Source: Candidatus Atribacteria bacterium (GTDB lineage: Bacteria > Atribacterota > JS1 > SB-45 > 34-128). Taken from it: DNA of 64,000 nucleotides. The translations under genes and the position numbers were made by a program. Below the pieces are notes generated by a model. The model worked only from the letters and a program-made list of their open reading frames with translations, was not told the origin of the DNA and made no database searches. The DNA is taken from assembly GCA_003451675.1 (NCBI GenBank), contig DMCY01000015.1:1-64000 (forward strand), given 5' to 3'. This document shows, piece after piece, positions 53,598 to 62,571 of this stretch (position 1 is the first letter of the stretch; each line of letters begins with the position of its first letter).

Positions 53598-54377
53598 TTG
53601 TTTGGTAAGGAAAAAGGAGTAGAGGTAAACTTAACTCGAATTAAAGGAAACAAGAGAGAAGAAATTTCAGATTTAGTAGCAAGAGAAACTACTTTTACTA
53701 TCTTACTAAATAAAAAAAAGTTTGTCACCTTAAATTGCAGTCCCGAAAAATATAAGTTTTTAGGATTGGGTTTTCTCTATACTTCAGGTATTTTACAAAA
53801 GAAAGAAGATATTATATCTTTAGATATAAATGAAAAACAAGACCTGATGGATATAGAAATTAAAGGTGTTTCTTTATCGTCAGAAGATATTATTAATAGT
53901 AATTTATGGATAGAAAGTTACCAACAACAAGAAGAACAGGGAGAGACCCCTCTATCTGTCGGTACTTCTTTAAAAATTAATAGTAATTTGATTTACTCTC
54001 TTGTTTCTGAAATGCAGGAAAGAGCTAATTTTTTTAAATTTACTGGAGGAGTACACAGCTGTGCATTGGTTGGTAAAAGTGAATCTATAATATTATTTAG
54101 TGAAGATATCAGCCGTTATAATACTATCGATAAAATATTAGGAGAAGCTTTTGTAAAGGATATTTCTACTGAAGATAAAATAATTTTAACCTCTTGCCGT
54201 ATAACTTCAGGAATTTTAAAAAAGATTATTATCGGGAAGTTACCAGTGCTTATTTCCAGGGCTGCTCCGACAGACCTTGCTATAAAACTAGCTAAAAGAA
54301 TGGGTATAACTTTGATAGGTTTCGTCCGAGGGGAAAGGATGAATATTTATACTCATCCCGAAAGGATAGAAGTTTAA
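53598..54377 (+). CDS. fdhD: Formate dehydrogenase sulfurtransferase FdhD
   Basis: FdhD transfers sulfur from a cysteine desulfurase to the molybdenum cofactor of formate dehydrogenase. Family landmarks are the N-terminal FVTLNCSPEKYKFLGLGFLY, TGGVHSCALV (about residue 152) and ILTSCRITSGIL with SRAAPTDLAIKLAKRMGITL. It has 259 residues. The TTG start immediately follows the mobA stop, with AAGAAGGAGA upstream. Confidence 0.92.
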   Translation: MFGKEKGVEVNLTRIKGNKREEISDLVARETTFTILLNKKKFVTLNCSPEKYKFLGLGFLYTSGILQKKEDIISLDINEKQDLMDIEIKGVSLSSEDIINSNLWIESYQQQEEQGETPLSVGTSLKINSNLIYSLVSEMQERANFFKFTGGVHSCALVGKSESIILFSEDISRYNTIDKILGEAFVKDISTEDKIILTSCRITSGILKKIIIGKLPVLISRAAPTDLAIKLAKRMGITLIGFVRGERMNIYTHPERIEV

Positions 54378-54407
54378 TTATTAACATAAGGAGTTGCTAA
54401 ACAGATT

Positions 54408-54821
54408 ATGCCAGAAGAAGAAATAATTATTGCTATCGATCCGGGAACCAAAAAGTGTGGCTATGCAGTGGTGGATTCTAATTTGAGCGTTTTACAAAGA
54501 GAAGTTATTTCCACAGAGAAAATAGCAAAGACTATTGAAGATAATTTAAATATTTATAAGATAGATAAAATTATTTTAGGAAATGGCACTAATTACAAAA
54601 CTATAGAAGAAAGCTTAGAAAACCACTTTTCGCAATTAAAGATAATTTTAATTGAGGAAGAATTCAGTACTTTAGAGGCGAGAAAAAAATACTTTGAGGC
54701 ACATCCTCCCCGAGGTATACTTAAACTAATTCCTTTGTCTTTAAGAGTTCCGCCTTGCCATTATGATGATTTTGTAGCAATACTTTTAGCAGAAAAGTAT
54801 TTTAGAAATAAAAAAAGTTAG
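54408..54821 (+). CDS. RuvC/YqgF-type RNase H-like nuclease
   Basis: A 137-residue RNase H-fold protein with the motif IAIDPGTKKCGYAVVD at the N-terminus, EEEFSTLEARK in the middle and HYDDFVAILLAEKYF at the end. These place the acidic residues of a RuvC/YqgF-type active site. It might process 16S rRNA precursors or DNA junctions; I cannot decide. It lies between fdhD and hypB. Its TAG stop is provided by the first word of the following repeat (AGTTAGTTAGTTAACTGG). Confidence 0.7.
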   Translation: MPEEEIIIAIDPGTKKCGYAVVDSNLSVLQREVISTEKIAKTIEDNLNIYKIDKIILGNGTNYKTIEESLENHFSQLKIILIEEEFSTLEARKKYFEAHPPRGILKLIPLSLRVPPCHYDDFVAILLAEKYFRNKKS

Positions 54822-55110
54822 TTAGTTAACTGGTTAATTGGTTCAAAATACAAGAAAAATACAGGTTTTCAGTATGCAATTAAAAATTTAAAAATAAAAG
54901 CGAAAAACTCTAACTCAAAACTTTTCTTAGTTTTTAACTATACACTATATGTTAACATACGCGATATTAATTTATTCTGACTACTGGATTCTGGCTCCTG
55001 ACTATTGATTTTTATCTTTTTATTTTTTAAACTAGCTAACTAGGTAACCAACTAACCAGCTAACTCTTTTTTACTTATTACTGTATTCTGACGCGATACA
55101 CAATACGAAT
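54820..55110. repeat. Quasi-repeat element A between the RuvC-like gene and hypB
   Basis: Left end GTTAGTTAACTGGTTAATTG, then AAATACAAGAAAAATACAGG, TTTTCAGTATGC, AAAACTTTTCTTAGTTTTTA, GTTAACATACGCGATA, TTCTGACTACTGGATTCTGG, CTCCTGACTATTGATTTTTA, and right end AACTAGCTAACTAGGTAACC and ACTAACCAGCTAAC. The same modules in the same order fill 55785-56100, and their reverse complement fills 60080-60330. No gene in this 307-base gap. Confidence 0.8.
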
Positions 55111-55128
55111 AAATGGAGGAAAAAGAAA

Positions 55129-55791
55129 TTGACTAAAGTAAAAGTTTTTACCAATATTTTAAAAGCTAATGATAGCATAGCCCAAAAAAACAGAGATATA
55201 TTTAATAAAAATAAGGTTTATACTATTAATCTAATGAGTTCTCCCGGCTCTGGAAAGACCAGTCTTTTAGAAAGGACCATAGGTTCACTGAAGAATGAAT
55301 TAAAAATTGCAGTTATAGAGGGAGATCTTCAAACCACTAATGATGCTGATAGGATAGGGAAATATAATATTCCGGTGACTCAAATAAATACTGACGGAGC
55401 TTGTCATCTTGATGCTAATATGGTAGATAGCGTATTAGATAACTATAATTTTAAAGAAATTGACTTTTTTGTCATAGAAAATGTAGGCAATTTAGTTTGC
55501 CCGGCCAGTTTCTTTTTAGGTGAAGATGAGAGAGTGGTTATGGTGAGCATACCCGAAGGGGACGATAAGCCCATAAAATATCCGGTGATGTTCCGTAAAG
55601 CAAGTGTGGTTTTAATAAACAAGATTGATTTATTGGCTTATACAAATTTTAATATGGCTAAAATAAAGAAAGATGCTTTAAGTATTAATCCCCATTTAAA
55701 GATATTTGAAATTTCCTGTAAGACCGGAGAAGGTTTAGATAACTGGTTCGATTGGTTAAAAGAACAAGTAAAGGAAAAGTTAGCTAGTTAG
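55129..55791 (+). CDS. hypB: Hydrogenase nickel incorporation GTPase HypB
   Basis: HypB is the GTPase that works with HypA to insert nickel. Walker A SSPGSGKT is near residues 37-44; ENVGNLVCPAS and GACHLDANMV contain the Cys and His of the G-domain metal site; NKIDLL is the guanine specificity motif. No His-rich N-terminal nickel store. TTG start at 55129 with ATGGAGGAAAAAG before it. The TAG stop lies in the following repeat. Confidence 0.95.
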   Translation: MTKVKVFTNILKANDSIAQKNRDIFNKNKVYTINLMSSPGSGKTSLLERTIGSLKNELKIAVIEGDLQTTNDADRIGKYNIPVTQINTDGACHLDANMVDSVLDNYNFKEIDFFVIENVGNLVCPASFFLGEDERVVMVSIPEGDDKPIKYPVMFRKASVVLINKIDLLAYTNFNMAKIKKDALSINPHLKIFEISCKTGEGLDNWFDWLKEQVKEKLAS

Positions 55792-56100
55792 CTGGTTATC
55801 TAGTTAATTGGTTTAAAATACAAGAAAAATACAGGTTTTCAGTTATTGGTTTTCAGTATGTAACTAAAAATTTAAAGCGAAAAGCGAAAAAGCATAATTC
55901 AAAACTTTTCTTAGTTTTTTACTTTGAGTTATAGTTTTGCGTTTTTCGCTATATACTTATACGCTAACATACGCGATACTAATTTATTCTGACTACTGGA
56001 TTCCGGCTCCTGACTACTGATTTTTATCTTTTATTTTTTTAACTAGCTAACCAGGTAACCAACTAACTAAATAAATACATTATTAGCTAACATACTAAAT
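55785..56100. repeat. Quasi-repeat element B between hypB and hypF
   Basis: It has the same modules as the block at 54820: GTTAGCTGGTTATCTAGTTA, AAATACAAGAAAAATACAGG, TTTTCAGTATG, AAAACTTTTCTTAGTTTTT, TACGCTAACATACGCGATAC, TTCTGACTACTGGATTCCGG, CTCCTGACTACTGATTTTTA, AACTAGCTAACCAGGTAACC. It also has an extra GCGAAAAGCGAAAAAGC/TTTTGCGTTTTTCGC inverted pair. No gene in the 355-base gap. Confidence 0.8.
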
Positions 56101-56146
56101 ATATTTTGTATTTTATGCTATAAATTTCATTAGGAAGTAATTTTCA

Positions 56147-58420
56147 ATGAAGATTAGAAAAAATATAATTATCAAAGGCATTGTCCAGGGAGTTGGCTTC
56201 CGGCCTTTTATTCATAAATTAGTACAAAATTATAATTTATCAGGTTGGGTTCTTAATTCAAACCAGGGTGTGGAGATAGATGTAGAGGGAAAAGAAGAAG
56301 AATTAAATAGTTTTATTAGTGATGTAAAAAAGAAACTCCCTCCTTTGGCCAGGATTGAAAAGATAGAAGTGAATCAACTTCCCTTAATGGGCTATAAAGG
56401 GTTTTCCATTAAGAAAAGCATGGTTAAAGAAGGGGATAGTTTTGTCTTAGTCTCCCCGGATATAAGCATATGTGAAGACTGTTTGCAAGAATTATTTGAT
56501 CCTCATAATCGACGCTTTCATTATCCTTTTATAAATTGTACTAATTGTGGTCCCCGTTTTACCATTATTAAAGATATCCCCTATGATCGGAAAAAGACCA
56601 CGATGAATAATTTTAAAATGTGCTCTTTATGTCAGGGTGAGTATGACGACATAGAAGATAGAAGATATCATGCTCAACCAAATGCCTGTGCTGATTGTGG
56701 TCCACAGGTATCTCTTTGCCAAAATAAAAGAAAATTAGAAGGTATTGATCCCATAGAAAAAGCTGTTAAACTCTTAAAAGAAGGGAAAATTGGTGCGATT
56801 AAAGGATTGGGTGGTTTTCATTTAGCCTGTGATGCAACCAATAATAAAGCAGTTGCAAGATTACGCCGGTTAAAAAATAGAGAGGCTAAACCCTTTGCTA
56901 TAATGTCTTCTAATTTAGAAAAAATTATGCAATATTGTAAACTCGGGGAGAAAGAAAAAGAATGGTTGGTGAATCGGGCTCGGCCCATTGTCCTTTTACA
57001 AAAAAAGGAGGATAGCTTAATCTCACCATTGGTAGCCCCGCGTAATAATTATTTGGGAGTAATGTTACCCTATACCCCTCTTCATTATCTATTATTAAAA
57101 GATAATTTTACCGCTTTAATAATGACCAGTGGCAATATCACTGATCAACCGATAATTGGTGATAATCTGGAAGCCTTAGAGAAGTTAGATGGAATAGTTG
57201 ATTTTTTTCTTTCCTATAATAGAGATATATTTAACCGGTGTGATGATTCTGTAGTAAAAATTATAAATGATGATAATGTGTTTTTTCGAAGATCAAGAGG
57301 ATATGTACCCCACCCTATAATTCTTAATTTCAAGTTAAAGGAAGTATTGGCTTTGGGTGGGGAATTAAAAAATACTATTAGTTTTTCTAAAGAAAATTAC
57401 ATTTTTCTCAGTCAATATTTGGGGGATTTAAAGAGTGTAGAAACCTTGGAATTTTTTAAAGAGTCAATAGCAAGTTTTAAAAAAATGTTTAGACTAAAGC
57501 CTGAAATTATTGCCTGCGATCTTCATCCCGATTACCTCTCTACCCAATATGCAGAGGAAATAAAAGCTAAAAAGGGATTAAAACTAGTAAAAGTTCAGCA
57601 TCATTACGCCCACATAGTAAGTTGTATGGCTGAAAACAATCTTAAGGGAAAAGTGATAGGGGTGGCTTATGATGGAACAGGTTACGGAGATGATGGTAAT
57701 GTATGGGGAGGGGAGTTTTTGTTATGTGATTTGAAGGAATATCTACGGGTAGGTCATTTAAAATATTATCCCTTACCGGGGGGAGATAAGGCTATTGTAG
57801 AGCCCTGGAGAATGGCATATAGTTACTTATATTCTATCTATGGCCCCAGGGCTAAAAAAATTGATATAGATTTTTACCGTAGAATGGATTATGATAAATT
57901 ATCTATTATTAAAAAGATGATCGATAAAAATATAAATTCTCCGCTTACTTCCAGTTGTGGACGTCTTTTTGATGCAGCATCTTCGTTAATTGGGATAAGA
58001 GATGAGATAAGTTATGAGGGTCAGGCAGCTATGGAATTAGAATCGTTTTGTGCATCTGGGATAAAAGGGAGATATAAATTTAGTATATACAAAGAAGAAG
58101 AGAAATTTATTATTGACCCTCAAGGGGTTTTTATAGATATAATAGAAGACCTTAAAAAGGGGTTAGAAAAAAAGGTAATGGCTGCCAAATTTCATAATAC
58201 CGTAGCTGAATTTACGGTAGATTTATGTGGTAAAATAAGAGAAAATACCGGAATTAATGAAATTGCTTTAAGCGGAGGGGTATTTCAAAATAAATATTTA
58301 ACCGAAAAAGTGGTCTTCTTATTAGAAAATAAGGGGTTTAAAGTATATATCCAGAGAAAAGTTCCCCCTAATGATGGGGGGATATCTCTGGGACAGGCGG
58401 TAGTAGCAGGATGCGAATAG
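56147..58420 (+). CDS. hypF: Carbamoyltransferase HypF
   Basis: HypF makes the carbamoyl-AMP used to build the CN ligands of the [NiFe] site. Domains: acylphosphatase-like (about 1-92; GIVQGVGFRPF), two zinc motifs (CEDCLQELF...CTNCGP and CSLCQGEYD...CADCGP, about 108-185), YrdC-like (about 200-385; GLGGFHLACDA), and Kae1-like carbamoyltransferase (about 395-757; VQHHYAHI, YDGTGYGDDGNVWGGEF). The 757 residues are full length. The TAG stop opens the next repeat block. Confidence 0.95.
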   Translation: MKIRKNIIIKGIVQGVGFRPFIHKLVQNYNLSGWVLNSNQGVEIDVEGKEEELNSFISDVKKKLPPLARIEKIEVNQLPLMGYKGFSIKKSMVKEGDSFVLVSPDISICEDCLQELFDPHNRRFHYPFINCTNCGPRFTIIKDIPYDRKKTTMNNFKMCSLCQGEYDDIEDRRYHAQPNACADCGPQVSLCQNKRKLEGIDPIEKAVKLLKEGKIGAIKGLGGFHLACDATNNKAVARLRRLKNREAKPFAIMSSNLEKIMQYCKLGEKEKEWLVNRARPIVLLQKKEDSLISPLVAPRNNYLGVMLPYTPLHYLLLKDNFTALIMTSGNITDQPIIGDNLEALEKLDGIVDFFLSYNRDIFNRCDDSVVKIINDDNVFFRRSRGYVPHPIILNFKLKEVLALGGELKNTISFSKENYIFLSQYLGDLKSVETLEFFKESIASFKKMFRLKPEIIACDLHPDYLSTQYAEEIKAKKGLKLVKVQHHYAHIVSCMAENNLKGKVIGVAYDGTGYGDDGNVWGGEFLLCDLKEYLRVGHLKYYPLPGGDKAIVEPWRMAYSYLYSIYGPRAKKIDIDFYRRMDYDKLSIIKKMIDKNINSPLTSSCGRLFDAASSLIGIRDEISYEGQAAMELESFCASGIKGRYKFSIYKEEEKFIIDPQGVFIDIIEDLKKGLEKKVMAAKFHNTVAEFTVDLCGKIRENTGINEIALSGGVFQNKYLTEKVVFLLENKGFKVYIQRKVPPNDGGISLGQAVVAGCE

Positions 58421-58676
58421 TTAGCTGGTTACTTGGTTACCTGGTTAGTTAGTTATAATTAGTCGTTAGTCGTTAGTGAATAGTATTTAGCAAAGAAAAG
58501 GGAAGAAAATACAGAAGCCAGAATAAGACAGTGATAAGTAATGATTAATCTGTGACAAGTAATAAGTTTCGGGTTACAGGTTGCAAGATATATTGGTTAG
58601 ATAGTTATTTGGTTAATTAGTTTAATACTAAATTCCTAACCAGTTAACCAACTAACTAATTAACCAGCTAACCAAA
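58418..58676. repeat. Quasi-repeat block between hypF and hypC
   Basis: Left end TTAGCTGGTTACTTGGTTAC, then TTAGTCGTTAGTCGTTAGTG, CAGTGATAAGTAATGATTAA, GTGACAAGTAATAAGTTTCG, GGTTACAGGTTGCAAG, and right end AACCAGTTAACCAACTAACT and AACCAGCTAACC. It ends directly at the hypC ribosome binding site (AGAGGAGGAAAG). Confidence 0.7.
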
Positions 58677-58692
58677 GAGAGGAGGAAAGAAA

Positions 58693-58908
58693 ATGTGTTT
58701 GGCAATACCAGGAAAAGTTAAAAAAATATTTGATGATCATACAGCGGAAATAGAAATCGGGGGAATTGTTAAGAATGCAAGTTTAGATCTAATTCCTCAA
58801 GCTGCAGTGGGCGATTACGTGCTCTTACATGCTGGTTTTGCTATTGAAGTTATTGACCAAGAAAAAGCTTTAGAGATATTTAGGGCTTGGGAGGGGAAGG
58901 TAGATTGA
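58693..58908 (+). CDS. hypC: Hydrogenase assembly chaperone HypC
   Basis: A 71-residue HypC/HupF protein that carries the Fe(CN)2CO unit with HypD and binds the large-subunit precursor. The essential N-terminal Cys2 is in MCLAIPGKV. The conserved VGDYVLLHAGFAIEVID is present. The stop overlaps the TTG start of hypD by 4 bases. Confidence 0.95.
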   Translation: MCLAIPGKVKKIFDDHTAEIEIGGIVKNASLDLIPQAAVGDYVLLHAGFAIEVIDQEKALEIFRAWEGKVD

Positions 58909-59981
58909 GATATGTTGATGAGTATAGAAATAAAGAAATAGCCCAGAAAATTCTCCGGCAAATTAAAAATATTTCTAAAAAGAAGATTAATTTAATGGAA
59001 GTTTGCGGAACTCACACCGTAGCTATATTTAGAAATGGCATTAGAAAAATCTTGCCCCCAAATATTAATCTCATCTCCGGACCGGGTTGCCCGGTATGTG
59101 TTACCCCCATTTCATATATCGATGAAATAATTGCTCTATCCAAGAAAGATAATTTTATTATAACTACTTTTGGGGACATGATGAGAGTTCCGGGTTCTAC
59201 CTCTACTTTAGAAAAAGAAAAGACCGAAGGAGCAGATATCAGGATTGTTTACTCTGCTTTAGATGCCTTAAAGATCGCTCAGGATAATTCTTCTAAAGAA
59301 GTTGTATTTATGGGAGTGGGGTTTGAGACAACTTCTCCTACCATAGCAAGTGTTGTATTAAAAGCACAAAAAGAGAAGATTAATAATTTTTCCGTTTTGA
59401 GCGTAGCAAAGATTATACCCCCCGCAATGAAAACCTTATTAGAGGGTAAAGAAGTAAACATCGATGGCTTTATTTGCCCGGGACATGTAAGTGCGATTAT
59501 CGGCAGTAAACCTTACAATTTTATTACCACTCAATATAAAGTACCTTGTGTTATCTGTGGATTTGAGCCCCTGGATATTTTGCAGAGCATCTATATGCTG
59601 GTTAAACAGATTGAAGATGGTAGGGCAGAGGTAGAAATACAATATGAACGGGTAGTTAAACCTGAAGGCAACAAGACTGCCTTGGATAAAATTGATGAGG
59701 CATTTAAGGTAGTTGATTCCGATTGGAGAGGGATAGGCAATATCTCCCTTAGCGGCTTGGAGATAAAAGATAAATATGGGAAATTTAATGCTAGAAAATT
59801 CGAAGTAGAAATAGAAGAAACTAAGGAACCTAAGGGGTGCCGTTGCGGAGAGGTATTAAGAGGAGTAATAACTCCACCTGAATGTCCTCTTTTTAGAGGG
59901 GTTTGCACTCCCGAAAATCCTCAAGGAGCATGTATGGTTTCTACTGAAGGAACTTGTGCTGCTTATTATAAATATAACTAG
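58905..59981 (+). CDS. hypD: Hydrogenase maturation protein HypD
   Basis: HypD assembles the Fe(CN)2CO group with HypC. Conserved motifs are MEVCGTHT, SGPGCPVCVTP and PGHVSAIIG; the C-terminal [4Fe-4S] Cys set has GCRCGEVLRG, PPECPLF and GTCAAYY. TTG 58905 (overlapping TTGA with hypC) gives the family N-terminus MRYVDEYRNKEIA; GGAGGGGAAGG precedes it. About 358 residues. Confidence 0.94.
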   Translation: MRYVDEYRNKEIAQKILRQIKNISKKKINLMEVCGTHTVAIFRNGIRKILPPNINLISGPGCPVCVTPISYIDEIIALSKKDNFIITTFGDMMRVPGSTSTLEKEKTEGADIRIVYSALDALKIAQDNSSKEVVFMGVGFETTSPTIASVVLKAQKEKINNFSVLSVAKIIPPAMKTLLEGKEVNIDGFICPGHVSAIIGSKPYNFITTQYKVPCVICGFEPLDILQSIYMLVKQIEDGRAEVEIQYERVVKPEGNKTALDKIDEAFKVVDSDWRGIGNISLSGLEIKDKYGKFNARKFEVEIEETKEPKGCRCGEVLRGVITPPECPLFRGVCTPENPQGACMVSTEGTCAAYYKYN

Positions 59982-60368
59982 AGTCGTTAGCGGATAGCGT
60001 AGAGCGTATAGTTATAGCGAAAAACGCAAAGCGCAAAATTAAAATAGTATCTCGTATCTCGTGAATCGTATCTCGATATTTAGTTAGCTGGTTAGTGGTT
60101 ACCTGGTTAGCTAGTTAAGAAAATAAAAGATAAAAATCAGTAGCCAGAATAAACTAGTATCCTGTATGTTAACGTATAGTATATAGGGAAAAATGCAAAA
60201 CTATAACGTAAAGCTAAAAACTAAGAAAAGTTTTAAATTATGAATTTTTAGTTGCTTACTGAAAACGTGTATTTTTCTTGTATTTTGAACCAACTAACCA
60301 GCTAACCAAATAACTAACTAACCAATACTGACTGCTAAATTGGCTAACCAAACACTAACGACCAAATA
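59982..60368. repeat. Quasi-repeat element C (inverted relative to A and B) between hypD and hypE
   Basis: Bases 60080-60330 are the reverse orientation of the elements at 54820 and 55785: TTAGTTAGCTGGTTAGTGG, AAAAGATAAAAATCAGTAGC, GTATGTTAACGTATAG, AAAACTAAGAAAAGTTTTAA, TTTTTCTTGTATTTTGAACC, AACTAACCAGCTAACC. Before it lie GCGAAAAACGCAAAGCGCAAA and CGTATCTCGTGAATCGTATC; after it CACTAACGACC. No gene in the 399-base gap. Confidence 0.8.
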
Positions 60369-60380
60369 TGAAAGGGAAAG

Positions 60381-61394
60381 ATGATGAAAGAAAAAAAAAT
60401 ATTGTTGAGTCATGGAAGTGGAGGGAAATTATCTTTTAATCTAATAAAAAAATTGTTTTTGCCTAATTTTAATAATCCTTATTTGAAAAGACTTGATGAT
60501 GGCGCGGTATTAAATATCGAAGGATTAAAATTAGCCTATACTACCGATTCTTATACAGTAGACCCTTTATTTTTTAAAGGAGGGAACATTGGGGAGCTGG
60601 CAGTTTACGGCACAGTCAATGATTTAGCAATGTGTGGGGCAACTCCTTTATATTTAAGCTGTTCTTTTATTATAGAAGAGGGATTCTCTTTAAGCCTGTT
60701 AGAAAAGATTGTTTTAAGTATGAGAGAGGCTTCAGTAGTTGCCCGGGTTGATATTGTGACTGGGGACACTAAAGTGGTAAATAGAGGGGCTGCAGATAAA
60801 ATATTTATTAATACCTCAGGTGTGGGAATGGTAAAAAAAGGAGTAAATATTTCCGGAAGTAATGCTAAAGTCGGAGATGTAGTTATGATAAATGGTCCCA
60901 TTGGCAGTCATGGGATTGCGGTTTTATCGGAGAGAGAAGGCTTAAAATTCGAAACAGATATAAAAAGTGATACTGCTCCTCTTTCGTCTTTAGTGGCAGA
61001 TATGTTAGAAATTAGTAAAGATATCCATGTTCTAAGAGATCCTACGCGAGGAGGCTTATCTACTACTCTAAACGAAATAGCTTTATCTTCAAAGGTAGAT
61101 ATAGAGATAAACGAAGGCGATATCCCTGTTCAGGAAGAAGTAAGGGCAGCTTGCGAAATATTAGGTTATGACCCCTTGTATCTCGCTAACGAAGGTAAAT
61201 TGGTGGCTTTTATTCCCTCGGAAATTGCCCCCGATATGCTAAAAAAGATGAGAAAGAATAAATATGGAAAAGAATCAAGAATTATCGGTAGAGTGGTAAA
61301 AAAATCAGAAGGAAAAGTTTATCTTGATACTAAAATCGGAGGGAAAAGGATAGTAGATATGCTAACAGGAGAACAATTGCCCAGGATATGCTAA
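60381..61394 (+). CDS. hypE: Carbamoyl dehydratase HypE
   Basis: HypE (PurM/AIR synthase fold) converts the carbamoyl group on its C-terminal Cys to thiocyanate. The last residues LPRIC provide this Cys. The N-terminal SHGSGGKLS, DDGAVL and GTVNDLAM, and the ATP-binding VTGDTKVVNRGAAD are family motifs. It has 337 residues, and ATG 60384 is an equally possible start. AAAGGGAAAG precedes it. Confidence 0.95.
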   Translation: MMKEKKILLSHGSGGKLSFNLIKKLFLPNFNNPYLKRLDDGAVLNIEGLKLAYTTDSYTVDPLFFKGGNIGELAVYGTVNDLAMCGATPLYLSCSFIIEEGFSLSLLEKIVLSMREASVVARVDIVTGDTKVVNRGAADKIFINTSGVGMVKKGVNISGSNAKVGDVVMINGPIGSHGIAVLSEREGLKFETDIKSDTAPLSSLVADMLEISKDIHVLRDPTRGGLSTTLNEIALSSKVDIEINEGDIPVQEEVRAACEILGYDPLYLANEGKLVAFIPSEIAPDMLKKMRKNKYGKESRIIGRVVKKSEGKVYLDTKIGGKRIVDMLTGEQLPRIC

Positions 61395-62030
61395 AATAAG
61401 TTAGTTGGTTAGCTGGTTACTTGGTTAATTAGTTAGGATAAAGATTAGTTAGCCGGTTACCTTGTTTATCAGTTAGCCAGTTGAAAATTCAAGTTACGAG
61501 TTGCAGGTTAAGAGTTACAAGTTTATTTAGTTAACCTGTTTACCGGTTACCCGGTTGGCCAGTTAAAATACAGTGATAAGTAATGAGTAACAAGTAATAA
61601 GTTTCGAATTGCAAGTTTTATGGGAATGACAGATGTAGGGGCTTGATTTATCAAGCCCGCAAACACGGGTCGGATAAATCCGACCCCTACATTAAAAAAA
61701 TATTTTATTTAAAATACGAAAAAGTTTTAAGTTTTGAATTATGGTTTTTCGCTTTTAGTTTTAAATTTTTAATTACATACTGAAACCCGTATTTCTCTTG
61801 TATTTTAAACTAATTAACTAAGTAACCAACTAACCAGCTAACTAATGTAATTGGAGAATTGGTAAATTGGTTAATCGGACAATTGGTCAATCTTTAATTA
61901 GTCATTACTTATCACTGTATTTTAACTGGTCGATTGGAAGACTGGTAGATTAGCCAACTGGTAAACCGGATAACTGGTTAACTATCTTAATTGGTCAATT
62001 GGCGAATTGGTCAATTGGTAAATTTAAATA
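61395..62030. repeat. Long composite repeat block between hypE and amrA
   Basis: The largest gap (652 bases) has no gene. It contains TTAGTTGGTTAGCTGGTTAC, TAGCCGGTTACC and CCGGTTACCCGGTTGGCCAG words, CAGTGATAAGTAATGAGTAAC, then the TGTAGGGG...CCCCTACA hairpin element (61634-61691), then TACGAAAAAGTTTTAAG, GTATTTCTCTTGTATTTTAA, AAGTAACCAACTAACCAGC, and finally about 180 bases of near-tandem TTGGTCAATTGGTAAATTGG words up to the amrA ribosome binding site. Confidence 0.75.
61634..61691. repeat. GTAGGGG-CCCCTAC palindromic element
   Basis: A 58-bp element with 8-bp inverted ends (TGTAGGGG and CCCCTACA) enclosing two hairpins: GGGCTTGA-TTTA-TCAAGCCC and GGGTCGGA-TAAA-TCCGACCC. Partial relatives lie at 10051-10109 and 62819-62878. 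Such short palindromes recur in many bacterial genomes; their function is unknown. Confidence 0.75.
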
Positions 62031-62046
62031 AAGGTGGTAATAAATT

Positions 62047-62571
62047 ATGAAAAAGAACGAGAAAAGTGCTTATGTTAGATTAGCGCGAGAAACGATTGAA
62101 AATTATATAAAACAGGGAAAAATAATTACTCCTCCCCCGGACCTTCCTAAAGAGATAGTTAATCAAAAGGCAGGGGTGTTTGTTTCAATTAAAAAATTTG
62201 GTAATTTGAGAGGGTGTATAGGAACTTTTATGCCCACTCAGGAAAATATAGCCCAAGAGATTATAAAGAATGCCATTAGTGCTGCTGTTGATGACCCTCG
62301 TTTTTCTCAGGTAACAGCTTCTGAACTAGGTGATTTAACTATTTCGGTGGATGTCTTGTCTCCTCCTGAAGAAATTTCTGATATCTCAGAACTTGATCCT
62401 AAAAAATATGGAGTGATTGTTAGCAGTGGTTACAAAAAGGGTTTATTATTACCTGATTTAGAGGGTGTGGATACAGTAGAATACCAGATTGATATTGCCA
62501 AACGTAAAGCAGGAATTTATCCCGGTGAAAAAGTAAAATTATATCGCTTTGAAGTGAAAAGATACCATTAG
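62047..62571 (+). CDS. amrA: AmmeMemoRadiSam system protein A (AMMECR1 domain)
   Basis: A 174-residue AMMECR1-domain protein. The signature [10 protein letters not shown] is at about residues 56-65, followed by [23 protein letters not shown] and [12 protein letters not shown]. It is usually found with a Memo-like protein and a radical SAM enzyme; the radical SAM partner follows here. The reaction of the system is not established. AAAGGTGGT precedes the ATG. Confidence 0.9.
   Translation: MKKNEKSAYVRLARETIENYIKQGKIITPPPDLPKEIVNQKAGVFVSIKKFGNLRGCIGTFMPTQENIAQEIIKNAISAAVDDPRFSQVTASELGDLTISVDVLSPPEEISDISELDPKKYGVIVSSGYKKGLLLPDLEGVDTVEYQIDIAKRKAGIYPGEKVKLYRFEVKRYH

Noticed and set aside
61860..62030. 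Near-tandem TTGGTCAATTGGTAAATTGG words as a CRISPR array
   Set aside because: There are no constant repeats with unique spacers of equal length and no cas genes nearby; the words drift continuously.
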